NCBI GenBank assembly: GCA_963281255.1
Contig: OY725502.1
Span: 3,782,001 to 3,846,000, forward strand
Length of the DNA: 64,000 bases
Reading direction: 5' to 3'
Origin: Aphrocallistes beatrix
Lineage: Eukaryota > Porifera > Hexactinellida > Sceptrulophora > Aphrocallistidae
Shown: piece after piece, positions 45,701 to 55,555 of the stretch
Numbering within the stretch: position 1 is the stretch's first letter
Layout: each line of letters begins with the position of its first letter
Position numbers and translations under genes: made by a program
The notes under the pieces: model-generated
What the model was told of the DNA's origin: nothing
What the model saw: only the letters and a program-made list of their open reading frames with translations
Database searches by the model: none

Positions 45701-48700
45701 TACAGAAGAACCTGGATACGATCTGACGGCTCCGTTTTATAACGTGTTCAATAAGCATATTTTTACACTATCACCTTATTTGGTATTGTCTCCACCATTT
45801 TTGCATACTTTCAACGGTTCTTTGAGTAAAGTTAGGAAATATTTGCCTGGCATAATGTACTGGTCAGGACAATTCGATCCAGTGGATGAAGCTTTGGTCG
45901 TCCAAACGAGTTCTTCCCGAGAACAACTTTGTGCTACTTTAATGCAGGACGAAACAATGGCCATTCTTAGAGGATTATCATTTATTAACAATGAGCCCCG
46001 TGATAATGAGAAGAAAAAGCCCAAAAATGCGTATAAAAAATTTGAAAATAGCAATTACTCTAATACTCATGAAGCAGCTATTGTTGATAGTTACCATAAA
46101 ATCCCACCTGGGTTCATTAAAGGTGTTACTTTCAAGTCATGTGATTATTTTTCCTCGAGCACAGCTCATTGGTTCGTGAATGGTGTGATGCTACGTTCGG
46201 CATCGAAGAAAATGATGGATTTTTTACTCGCTGATTATCGTTCTACTGCTCAATTTAGCCATCTTTACCATGATAAAGTTCCTCCTTATCCTTATATGCG
46301 AGATAAAAGCATTAAAATTGACAAAAATCTTCTAACTGGTTCAAAACGGTTTTACGGACTTGAGAGAAATGATGATTTGAAAGCAGAAATTCCTGTTCTG
46401 GAAAGCTCTCAAGAATTTTTAGAATTAGATCAACATGATTACTTCGATGATATCACATATTCAAGCAAACGTATTGACTGTTTTGACATGCAATATCACC
46501 AAAAAATCCCTGTTTTATTTAGTTCAAAGTCTTCTGAATCTCCAAATTGGCCTTCTGCATGCATAAAACCATGGGTTATTGTAATGGACTTTTACGGTAA
46601 GAAAGATATCGATTTGTACAACTTTCTAATGAGATACTGTTTCAGGCCTAATTATAACTGTCTTAGTGACAAATGCCGTGTCAAAATGGACAAGCATATC
46701 CGATATTTCGCACATGGGGATGCAGCCATTGTCCTTCGTACGAATGTGATGAAAGAGCAATCATCTGAATTTGAACACATTCGTACTTGGGGGCAATGTG
46801 TGACTTGCAATGTTAGAACCCCAGTTTCACCCCTATCCCCTGATGCACAAGCTTTCTCATTTGCAAAATTCTTAGAACTCAAATTCTATGGTAAACACCT
46901 TATTCGTCGTCTCACTTCCCAACAATGTACTCATTCAGTGTATAGTGATCAAGTACAATACTTTTCGTATGGGAGATGGATTGCAGCTTTTGAGTATCAT
47001 AAGTTGAACTTGAAAGATGTCGTTTTACCTTCATCTATTCTTACTTTCAATGCCATGGAACTTTTGTTGAATCAAAATTGGGCAAAGGCCTTAAAGTATT
47101 TGAATAAAAAAATGTCTGAAACTTTTAACTGTCTCTACACTAAGCTTGATTTGCTTAAAGAATCAGCGGTTCGGGGAGATGGTTGTTTCGCGGATTACAA
47201 GTTGAAATTAGCTAGAGAAGAAACAGATTTAATGGAGAAATTGAAATCGTTGATTGAAAAAGCTGATGAATTCGGATGCTTTTCTGAGGTTTTGGATCAA
47301 AGTAAAACTAAAGCCTTCTACAAAGACACACTAGAATATTTGCAAGACCATCTTGCTCACATTAAAGGATTGTTCTCTCGAATAGTGCAAAAATGGAATA
47401 ATCTCTATCAGGGACTGGCTGATTCCGAAAGTACTTCAAAACAAAGAACCAACTCAGGTCAACCAGCGAAAGGTTTTTCAGAATTTTCATCTTCTGTCCC
47501 CTCACGAGAATACTCTATCCCGATTGCAATTCCTGAAGAAATCGAATCTAAAAGTACAGAATCTGAAAACTTGCCGAATTCTGAAAAGTCAGACGGTGTA
47601 GAAAAAATAGTTCCGCAAGATTTATCCAATATTTCCCATTCTCCCAGGATGCATCAAGGTTCTTTCTCACAGCAAAGTGGCCAATCGAGTATCCCAACGA
47701 GTCCAGTAAGAAGCAGTACTTTCCTGGTCCTCTCTAAACAAGGCAGTTCCACCGCTCCTTCTACTCCTGAAATTATAGGTGAAGTGTACACGAACCAACC
47801 TTTGGAAGCACCCAAGAGACAATTATCAGAGCCACCGAATATTGGACTATCTAAAATGAAAACGATGCCTAAAATGATCTCTAGGAGCATTGAGAAGAAA
47901 AATCCACCGCAAAAAGTTGTTTTCACACCAGTACCGTTTCCATTTAACCCTGGAGAACATTTCACCCTTGATTGTGGCCAAATTCCGCTCGCAATCTATG
48001 AAAGTGAGCCTTCATCTATTATTGCTTACGGCCTAAACTCCCCATCGTATAAGGATAAACTCAGTCTCATATTGAAAAGAGATAAAAAGGAGAGGATTCA
48101 CAAAAAGCTAGCAGCATCCAACTCCTCTAACAACGATCCGACTGATGAAAGCTTAGATCTATCAATGAAGTCTGAATCTCTCCTCGACCATGAAGATCAT
48201 ATCGAGTTAGAATTCGAGGATAGCGGAACACATTTCTACTGCAAAGTTTACTATGCACAGCAATTCATGCGTTTGAGGGAAGAAATATACTCCGAAGGGG
48301 AGGATGGATTCATTAGATCGCTTTCCAGGTGTGTTGACTGGGCTGCAAGAGGTGGAAAAACACGTGCTACATTTCGCAAAGTCCTAGATAACCAATTCAT
48401 CATAAAGCAAATGTCTCGTACAGAAGTTGATTCATTTGTCACTTTTGCAAATGGGTATTTTAGTTATATTAAAGCCATGGTTGGCAAGCAGAAACCAACT
48501 GCGTTAGCAAAGGTTCTAGGCGTCTACAGAATTGGTTTTCGTAACACTATCACAAACCAAACGATGAAAGAGGATGTGTTGGTAATAGAAAATGTTTTTT
48601 ATACATATAAATGCTCGAAAGTTTTTGATTTAAAAGGTTCATTGAGGAACAGGTATATGCAACCCAATAATAAGGAAAGCGATGTACTTTTGGATGAAAA

Positions 48701-49079
48701 CCTCTTAGAATACATTGGTGAAACACCAATATTCCTGCGTCCACATGCTAAAGGTGTTCTCGCATGTGCAGTTGAGAACGATTCGGCCTTCCTTTCAAAG
48801 CATCTCATCATGGATTATTCGCTTCTTGTAGGGATTAATGAAGAGACACAGCAATTACTAGTCGGTATTATCGACTATATCAGAACATTCACTTGGGATA
48901 AAAAGCTTGAAATGTGGGTCAAAAGTTCAGGGATTTTGGGCGGGGGAGGGAAAGCACCTACTGTCATTTCACCGGAGAAGTATAAAAAGAGATTCTGTGA
49001 AGCTATCGATAAATACTTCCCGATGGTTCCTGATAAGTGGACAGTATTTGGAACTGAAAAAATACATCTTTCATCTTAA
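42723..49079 (+). CDS. PIKFYVE: PIKfyve, phosphatidylinositol 3-phosphate 5-kinase
   Basis: PIKfyve makes PtdIns(3,5)P2 on endosomes and lysosomes. This copy is one uninterrupted 2,118-codon exon. Domains in order: FYVE finger at about 209-272 (WMADQTCRECYEC, RRRHHCRICG, CSYC) for PtdIns3P binding; DEP domain at about 369-445 (TGVQVIDWLIQNKIAES); Cpn60/TCP1-like domain at about 735-860 (LLRCAFEFERKENKFSSFD); Cys-rich CCR region at about 1130-1470; PIP-kinase domain from about 1820 to the end. The kinase has FIIKQMSR (ATP-site Lys), FDLKGSLRNR, MDYSLLVGI (about 2030) and IIDYIRTFTWDKKLE, and ends PDKWTVFGTE as the family does. Length is close to human (2,098). The lack of introns contrasts with neighbouring genes. 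Confidence 0.96.
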   Translation: MTLQYHPDSNSVVSFIADQTEHIPGPLSSVNGAENPVTTTMNVMPEILEPHPIYTTPTHRSDTFSTYLLHSTNRIDYDAKKLTYFQPIEFESDIGSDEEIAQHNPHPINGHNLKPETPSKGVTPPTSVYNDSTSPLLAKRTEEYHSGSKPSSASPPKSIATVNILPQSIDDAKNKRNVIFDVLARLSRSKATEDDQGRKFSDDMRQYWMADQTCRECYECGITFNTFRRRHHCRICGQIFCTKCCSEYAPGKFFGLNTNQRVCSYCFRVIRDYAQTTSGTADMNNFILETRNLSQQKPKFPSFSVNDSNSTHEIPMNPNIGRSRTPVKISLKSDSSMILPHVQASLDIDPSCMDILDEDELTIAKDTLLTVWIKMQDINSGLIPQTHRHRLKQYHNAITGVQVIDWLIQNKIAESQHYGEIIGQALVDAKWLTPATNLTVPFKYDNRPYHLQHSTEANDSNFRLEKDMDDPLWLQAIAFNDEDEESFDVQNAQSTHIPSKVNRGHSFSNRDANLAPDSTPQNPPETQPEGINADSQLKSLATKLSQGVSFVDAFLGNSYMASPTQHLRRANSLGQLNLMTHANEFPYLDQYHFGDSLNLPYVPSLQATDDLSTSALSNKRHGSDPCYLDKTVYLDWTDSNSETLNDYHTSIKGIRRKSFFEFDESEAHKRLDQYSNAHLNSLMLQELERAGLSSKWFDVLMPIIAKISQTVRLNLQHDEVMDIRKFVKFKKIPGGTKTDSEIIYGVVCSKNLTSKHTQKQYHKPKILLLRCAFEFERKENKFSSFDMLIMQEKEYISNLVNKVLALEPNLVIVERSIARIAQEMLMKNGITLVTNMKPSVINRIARSTRGHQLVSLDQLFWEIQLGVCKKFYLKTFTISENQNKTLMFFEGCPPVLGCTVCLRGESRNELVKIKCIAKFLLLAAYNLQLENAFIMDTFTKPQPLRPLPKYEIRTNYPTPPATPRLKLAPAIQSDTDFNQTIDPLSGSTLCTQTTEEPGYDLTAPFYNVFNKHIFTLSPYLVLSPPFLHTFNGSLSKVRKYLPGIMYWSGQFDPVDEALVVQTSSSREQLCATLMQDETMAILRGLSFINNEPRDNEKKKPKNAYKKFENSNYSNTHEAAIVDSYHKIPPGFIKGVTFKSCDYFSSSTAHWFVNGVMLRSASKKMMDFLLADYRSTAQFSHLYHDKVPPYPYMRDKSIKIDKNLLTGSKRFYGLERNDDLKAEIPVLESSQEFLELDQHDYFDDITYSSKRIDCFDMQYHQKIPVLFSSKSSESPNWPSACIKPWVIVMDFYGKKDIDLYNFLMRYCFRPNYNCLSDKCRVKMDKHIRYFAHGDAAIVLRTNVMKEQSSEFEHIRTWGQCVTCNVRTPVSPLSPDAQAFSFAKFLELKFYGKHLIRRLTSQQCTHSVYSDQVQYFSYGRWIAAFEYHKLNLKDVVLPSSILTFNAMELLLNQNWAKALKYLNKKMSETFNCLYTKLDLLKESAVRGDGCFADYKLKLAREETDLMEKLKSLIEKADEFGCFSEVLDQSKTKAFYKDTLEYLQDHLAHIKGLFSRIVQKWNNLYQGLADSESTSKQRTNSGQPAKGFSEFSSSVPSREYSIPIAIPEEIESKSTESENLPNSEKSDGVEKIVPQDLSNISHSPRMHQGSFSQQSGQSSIPTSPVRSSTFLVLSKQGSSTAPSTPEIIGEVYTNQPLEAPKRQLSEPPNIGLSKMKTMPKMISRSIEKKNPPQKVVFTPVPFPFNPGEHFTLDCGQIPLAIYESEPSSIIAYGLNSPSYKDKLSLILKRDKKERIHKKLAASNSSNNDPTDESLDLSMKSESLLDHEDHIELEFEDSGTHFYCKVYYAQQFMRLREEIYSEGEDGFIRSLSRCVDWAARGGKTRATFRKVLDNQFIIKQMSRTEVDSFVTFANGYFSYIKAMVGKQKPTALAKVLGVYRIGFRNTITNQTMKEDVLVIENVFYTYKCSKVFDLKGSLRNRYMQPNNKESDVLLDENLLEYIGETPIFLRPHAKGVLACAVENDSAFLSKHLIMDYSLLVGINEETQQLLVGIIDYIRTFTWDKKLEMWVKSSGILGGGGKAPTVISPEKYKKRFCEAIDKYFPMVPDKWTVFGTEKIHLSS

Positions 49080-49505
49080 ACAGAAGTATTTTGAACTCCT
49101 TGACTCGTTAGAATAGTTATACATATAGAAGTATTGCCAATTTCACAAATGTGTTTAGGTGTAATTACGTACATGGCTGCTCTATTCAATATGTCAGATG
49201 TTAATAATTATTCGATTTTGTTATATTACATTCATAACACTTGTTAAAACACTATCTCAAATTTAGAATTTGATAATTTTTTGGGGTTAGTAGAACAATC
49301 TAGATTTTCTAAACATGATGTCGCCATTTTTAAAGGGGTGAATTGCACTATAAACAAATTTAATCTAAAAAAATGAGAGAAAAATTCCAGCTAGACGACT
49401 GCGAATATTCATAAAATTGTTTTAACATATTTGTTTTATTTTATCTGATTTTCAATCTCCTGTACTTTCAGTTTCAGAGAATTAAAATACAAATTAGAAG
49501 GTTTG
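49080..49505. other. Spacer between PIKfyve and the ankyrin gene
   Basis: This AT-rich stretch holds no gene or clear signal. It must contain the PIKfyve 3' end and the promoter of the next gene. Confidence 0.35.
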
Positions 49506-52500
49506 ATGTCTCTCAACCTTCCAGTCAATGATGTTCCACTCATTTCGGCTTGCCTACTAGGCAACACCTATGAAGCAAAATCGTTGATAGAACAGAAAGT
49601 CGACGTGAACGCTCACGACTCCGAAAGAAGAACTGCTCTACACATCGCTTCACATTTCGGACATTTAGAGTGTGTCCAGCTTCTACTGAATAACAATGCG
49701 AGGCCTTCTCCGAAGGATAGTCGATGGTTCACTCCTCTTCATAGAGCATGCTCAATGGGGCACGATGAAATTGTTAAACTTCTTATAGAGAATTGTGCTG
49801 AGGTAAATTTAAAACTTCGTCAATCAATTATACTCGAAGTCTTGATTCCTATACTTTTATATTAGACAAGCGCGCTTCGCTTACTTGCGCTGCGCGGCTT
49901 GCGGACACTGTGTGTCCGCAGAGTTATCCAGTGGGCGCTTGGGGATATTAGAGAAACAATACGTCGCTTTCTTGTTCTCTACAAAGTATGCTGAATTGTC
50001 ATTTGTCTGCAGTTACCAGTCAAAAAAACAACAACCATTGCGTTTTAATATATAAGATATATGATCCGATATAATAGTATATGACTATAGGTGTACACTC
50101 CTAAAAGTGTTGGCCGTCTGTCATGATTATTCATTCCTCTAGGTAACAGCTCGAGATAAGAACTGGATGACCCCACTGCATATAGCAGCTAACAATAACC
50201 AAAATGCTTGTGCAGAGATCATCATCCCCACACTGTTGCACCTCAACATCGCTGACCGCACCGGAAAAACAAGTCTTCATCACGCTGCATACAACGGGCA
50301 TCATGACATGACAGATTTGCTGATTGGCCGTGGAGCTAACATAGCTGCGACTGATAAAAAGCAGCGAACAGCTTTGCATTGGGCTTCCTTCGCTGGTCAT
50401 CCTGCTATAGTGGCTACACTGATCAACAGAGGTGCTGATCCCAACTGTAAAGACAAACAAGGCTATACTCCATTACATTGCGCTTCTGCATCAGGAGAAC
50501 TCGGGGTTGTGATGAAGTTGTTAGAGTTATCAGCTGATACAAATATCGTCAGTTCTAATGGATCTACTGCATTGCATGTAGCTTGTCAGAGTGGGCAAGA
50601 TGAGGTCATACGAGTGCTGATAGAACGATCTTCTAACAAAAACCATACAAATAATAAAGGGCAGACGCCATTACATCATGCAGCGTGTTGCCGTTGTGAG
50701 TCAGATGGACTTGAGATTTTAGTCGAAGCAGATGCTCTCCTCAATGAAAAATCGAAAGATGGTCGGACACCTTTACATCTTGCTTGTACTAAAGGCCCAG
50801 CGAGCCGCGTACAATGCTTGATAAACCGTGGTGCACAGATAGGCGTGATAGATCGCGATGGTAATCATCCTATCCATTTAGCAGCCAGGAATGGCTTGCC
50901 TATGGTTTTGAATATTCTCATCCAGCAAGGTGCTGATATCTATAGTAAAGGTGGAGCAGGCATGTTGCCATTACATCTGGCTTGTCTTTATTCACATGTT
51001 GAGTGTGTTCGTATCTTACTGAATGAGATGACGGAACAATCTGTACGTGAATCGCTAGATACTGAACATAGGTCTCCATTACACGCAGCAGCATGTGGAG
51101 GATCTATCGACTGTCTTAAACTCATTCTTGAGCAGAATGTCGCAGTTGATGGTAAGGATTCGAGTCAGCGAACTGCACTGCATTACTCAGCTGGACACGC
51201 AAGATTGAGCTGTGTAACTGAACTGATCGTGCATGAGGCGACTGTAAATATTTCAGATAAATTCGGACGTACTCCACTTCATTACGCTTCTACTTCTGAT
51301 GAAGATGGTCGTTGTGTTAGTCAGCTACTGAAGCGACAAGCCAAAGCCTCCAAACGGGACGTTGATATGTACAATTCCGCGCATTACGCAGCATGCTTCG
51401 GTCGTAAACTCGTTCTACAGATGCTATTAGACACTGCCGCATCCGAGATGTTGATTAGAAGTGGTGGGATGCCTAGAACTACGCCTCTGCATTTAGCTGC
51501 TTTCCATGGACACTTTGCGATAGTCGATGTGTTAGCAAGGCACCCGAATATGGTGGAGGCCAAAGACGCACAAGGACGAACTGCCTTAGACCTTGCAGCT
51601 TTTCAAGGACACACTGAAGTCCTCGAAGTGCTTATATCCCAATTATCTGTAAAAACTAGCTCAAAAGAAGGTGCCGACCGTATGTATCATCAAAATTCTT
51701 TGCTCGCAGCTGATACCGTGACACATCGTACTGCACTTCATGCGGCGGCAATGAATGGCCATACTGCATGCCTTCGAATAATGCTCGACCATCTTAGCCA
51801 TTCACAACAGGCTGACGTACGTGATAGCACTGGTCGGACACCACTCATGATGGCGGTGGCTAACGGTCAATCAGATTGTGTACAGCTCCTCTTAGTTAAC
51901 AATGTTAATATCGATGCTAAGGATAGGTACCATCGAACGGCTTTGCATCGTGGGGCTGCCTACGGGCATGAAGAGTGTGTGGATGCTTTGTTACAGCATC
52001 GTGCTGATGTGAATATAAGAGACAACATGGGTAGAACCGCGGTACACTATGCTGCTTCGTGTGGACATGTCGCACTGTTGAATACGCTTCTGAGAGTTCG
52101 TGGGTGCTTGCATGCAGTGCAAGATAAGTGTGGCTTCACTTCGTTACATTGGGCTGCTTATAAAGGCCATGACAAATGCCTTGAGTGTTTGTTAGAAATT
52201 CCAAGCTTGAGTAGCGATGACCCAGAATGGAAAGGCAATACGTTTTCTCCACTACATTGCGCTGTAGCGAAAAACCATGAAGCTTGTTGCGAGATACTTT
52301 TCGATTCTTTTGACATTGACATTGTGAATGCAACCGATGGTAAAGGACGTACTCCAGTACATGTGGCCGCTTTCTATGATTCACCTGAATGTCTACAGTT
52401 GCTAATGTCGAAAGATGCTTCTATTAACAGCCTAGATGTGGATAAGGTATCTCCGTTAATGATGGCATCGAAAGCTGGACATTCGACAATAATAGAGATA

Positions 52501-52875
52501 CTCCAATCGCGTATGGGCCTACAGGGACCCAATCTTCTTGATCAAGACATCCATTCAAATACGGCATTGCACATCGCATGTCAACAAGGAAATAGCGAGT
52601 GTGCACTGCTAATGCTCAGGAAGGGAGGCAAACCATTAGTCAAGTTATGTAATGCACAACAACAAACGCCACTTCACATTGCGGCTAATAACGGTTTGGT
52701 TGCAGTGGTGCAAGAGCTGATAACACTCGATGCTGATATCCATGCAATAGATAGCAACCAGTTGTCACCAGCACTTTGCTGTGCTTCGACAAATGATACG
52801 GTAAAATGTCTTGAAATTATCCTCAAAGCTTTGCTCAGTCCAAGCAACTCGAACAAATGTGAGGCAACTTCATAA
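49506..52875 (+). CDS. ANKRD44: ANKRD28/44/52-type protein phosphatase 6 ankyrin-repeat subunit
   Basis: Two exons (49506-49802 and 50143-52875) join in phase to 1,009 aa made almost wholly of about 28 ankyrin repeats. Collinear family landmarks are WFTPLHRA across the first exon, ARDKNWMTPLHIAA at the splice, IIPTLLHLNIADRTGKTSLH, ALDLAAFQGHTE and GRTPVHVAAF. Vertebrates have three paralogues (ANKRD28, 44 and 52; 993-1,076 aa) that act as scaffolds for the PP6 catalytic subunit and its SAPS partners. This looks like the single ancestral type, so the symbol is only nominal. ATG 49506 is preceded by an in-frame TTG that is not needed. The intron carries a GC-rich motif shared with a KIF6 intron. 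Confidence 0.92.
49866..49935. repeat. GC-rich dispersed motif in the ankyrin-gene intron
   Basis: ACAAGCGCGCTTCGCT (49866-49881) is identical to 38580-38595 in KIF6 intron 4 and related to ACAAGCGCG at 37809-37817 in KIF6 intron 3. A short palindrome, GCGGACACTGTGTGTCCGC, follows. The surrounding DNA is AT-rich, so this is a distinct dispersed element of unknown type. Confidence 0.5.
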
Positions 52876-53452
52876 ATGCTAGCATCTAGTTTTAGTAGTA
52901 ATTACTCGCGATATATAATAGTCCAACTTTTTACTTGGACTATGATGATAGAAAATATTCTACCGCTTCTCGTTTATCTATTCACACCTTTAGCTTTGAG
53001 TGTTCTTCCTCCTCTCTCTCTCTCTCTGCTTTAACTGCTGAACCTGTATTTATTCTAATTGTATGTCTAATTCACTGGATTTCTGATGTATCCACAATTT
53101 TAGGGGCATATTTGATCTTTTTATTTGGCTAGTTGCTATATTTAATCAAATATGTAGTAGTACATATAAATAGTATATTTTATCAGTGTTATTTCTATTC
53201 ATAAATTGGAAACATTTATTTCTAATATCCATCGTTTCAAAATGATTTGATTTTTGTCCACTAGATAGAACGAGGCTCTTTTGAATGCCTGTATTATGGT
53301 GGGTTTTTTTGTTTCAGTATAGCTCAACAATCCAATTTGGACATTTCGTTTATAAAAATGTAACACTTTCTGGTACCCATGACCTTATCTACACCAACAC
53401 ACTTACTAATACTGATAATTTTAAAAACGTCCTTTTGAAATATACTGTAGCA
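52876..53452. other. Spacer between the ankyrin gene and PDHA1
   Basis: This holds a (CT)n microsatellite near 53010-53030 and AT-rich DNA. A 65-codon frame over the microsatellite has no domain. The PDHA1 promoter should lie within the right half, but no motif stands out. Confidence 0.4.
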
Positions 53453-55555
53453 ATGTCACTCCTCACTCGACTCTTGTTCCGTAGTTCTACTCGGCTGTTG
53501 AGGCCTTCCATATTATTTCCAGCAAAATTATTTCTTCCGACCATCATCCCTACCAAACATATCTATACATCTTCTTTCCTAGCACAGACTCACCCCAGTT
53601 TCGAACAACACCCACATTTCGGTGGGTATAAAGGTGACGAAGTGGCAACGTTCAGTATTCCATCGTATGATTTGCATCGGTTTGAGAGTGGGCCTGAAAG
53701 AGAGATAACTATCTGCAGAGCCGAACTTCTACAGATTTATGATGATATGCTGACCATAAGAACTATGGAAGAGAAGTTAGTTTAAGGAAATGTAATGGTA
53801 TTGAGACGTATCGTCGATTTGGGTGAAAAACTTATCTCCCTATATGATCACTGACACTATATGAGAATTCTCACTGTAAATATTATATACACACTGTTTT
53901 CTTAGGTGCGCAGGATTGTATATGGAGAAGAAAATCCGCGGCTTTTGTCACCTCTGCTCTGGACAAGAAGCTTGCTGTGTAGGATTGGAGTCGAGCATAC
54001 GGCGAGATGACAGCATTATAACAGCCTATCGTGCACATGGATGGTCTTATACACGAGGAATCCCAGTTAGAAATATCTTAGCGGAGTTGTGTGGGAAAGC
54101 TAACGGCTGTTCGAAAGGGAAGGGAGGATCTATGCACATGTATGCGAAGAACTTCTACGGAGGCAATGGGATTGTGGGTGCTCAAATTCCTTTAGGGACA
54201 GGCATTGCGTTCGCACATAAATATAAGAGTAAGCATCTGGTTTGATTCTGAGCAAAAATTAGAATTTCTTTTAATCTAAAAGGGAAAGGTGTTTTTAGCA
54301 AAAAGAGTTCCAATGATCTTTTTCCAATGTAATATTTTCTTTGCCACATTTTTAAAAATATTCAGGAGCATCTCTCCATTACAAAGCAACATATAGATGC
54401 GTATTATAGCCGTCCTAGGGGCGTCTGGAGATCTATATATATGTATGTATAACAATCGAGGATGTATATCGTATCCACTGTATTTCTATTGCTCTCCATA
54501 TCATTAGAAGAGGACAAAGTCTGTGTTACCTTATATGGTGATGGAGCAGCCAACCAAGGCCAAATTTTTGAAGCAATGAACTTGGCCTCTTTGTGGAAAC
54601 TGCCTTGTCTGTTCGTGTGCGAGAACAACAAATTCGGGATGGGAACTAGCGTCGAGCGCGCTTCTGCTAACACCGATTTCTACACGCGAGGGGATACTAT
54701 TCCAGGCATACGTGTTGATGGGTTGAATGTGTTCTCTGTTCGTGAGGCGACGAGATGGGCAGTTGAGCACATACGTGCTGGGAACGGTCCTGTTCTGATG
54801 GAGCTGGTGACTTATCGTTACCGCGGGCACAGCATGAGTGACCCTGGAACTAGCTATAGGACCCGAGACGATGTTAAGAAAGTACGTAATAGATAATACA
54901 AAATGAGTTTCTTACCTAGTCACAACAATATTAATTTGTATGGAGCATACTTGCCAACTATCCCGCTTTTTCGGACATATGCTGAAAGAAATGTTCCCCC
55001 CTCCCCCCGCGAAAACGTTCCAAAAATTGAACTGTCCCGCTTTTCAGTGTGTAGAACTAATACATAAATATGTACTATGTCCCGCTAACTAGCTCAATGT
55101 CCCGCTAAAATACTACTTATGTCCCGATTTTTTCCTTGCAGAGGTTGGCATGTATGATAGAGGTTAAATTTAGTGAATTTATCGTGGAACCTATGAAACC
55201 TACGTATTATCCGAGTTCTAGTCAGTGGCGTAGCCAGACCCGGGCATCACAAACGCTCTGGCTACGCCACTGGTTCTAGTTAGAGATATTTCTACATTTG
55301 AAGACATTTTGTATCATTTAGATCCGTGAGATTGACTGTATCAAAATGGTGAAAGAATCACTTCTAAATTCTAACCTAGCAACTTCAGAAGAACTTGATG
55401 AGATAAAGAAGAAAGTTGATCAGACCATCAAAGAAGCACTAGAATTTGCTTTTTCCAGCCCAGAACCGGAATTGAGTGAGGTATACACCCACGTGCACTC
55501 TACTCCTTATACGGTGAGAGGGAGAGTGCCTGGCGAAGAGTACGAAATATCTTAG
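53453..55555 (+). CDS. PDHA1: Pyruvate dehydrogenase E1 component subunit alpha, mitochondrial
   Basis: The enzyme decarboxylates pyruvate with thiamine diphosphate, feeding acetyl-CoA to the TCA cycle. Exons 53453-53775, 53906-54228, 54508-54881 and 55322-55555 join in phase to 417 aa (human 390). Residues 1-45 are rich in Arg, Leu and Thr with no acids, a mitochondrial presequence. Exon 2 reads [26 protein letters not shown] and [18 protein letters not shown]. Exon 3 has the ThDP motif [13 protein letters not shown], then GMGTSVERA and the phospho-loop GHSMSDPG with both regulatory Ser positions. Exon 4 is diverged at its start: where the family has a conserved DPI after the loop, this has DCI. 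An upstream ATG-proximal frame from 53285 is not needed. AATAAA follows near 55720. Confidence 0.94.
54946..55156. mobile_element. MITE-like element in PDHA1 intron 3
   Basis: The ends CATACTTGCCAAC (54946) and GTTGGCATGTATG (to 55156) are inverted with one mismatch. The interior has three ATGTCCCG(C) repeats. Flanks ATGGAG and ATAGAG could be a worn target duplication. There is no coding capacity. Confidence 0.5.
55223..55272. mobile_element. Tiny 50-bp hAT-type MITE relic
   Basis: CAGTGGCGTAGCCAGA and its perfect inverse TCTGGCTACGCCACTG enclose only about 18 bp. Both sides carry the identical 8-bp GTTCTAGT (55215-55222 and 55273-55280), matching the hAT target pattern with central TAG. 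It lies about 50 bp upstream of the last PDHA1 exon. Confidence 0.85.

Noticed and set aside
52935-53132. 65-codon frame after the ankyrin gene
   Set aside because: It spans a CT microsatellite and has no family resemblance.
55346-55555. Separate 69-codon gene
   Set aside because: It is the last exon of PDHA1, with the family C-terminal sequence.
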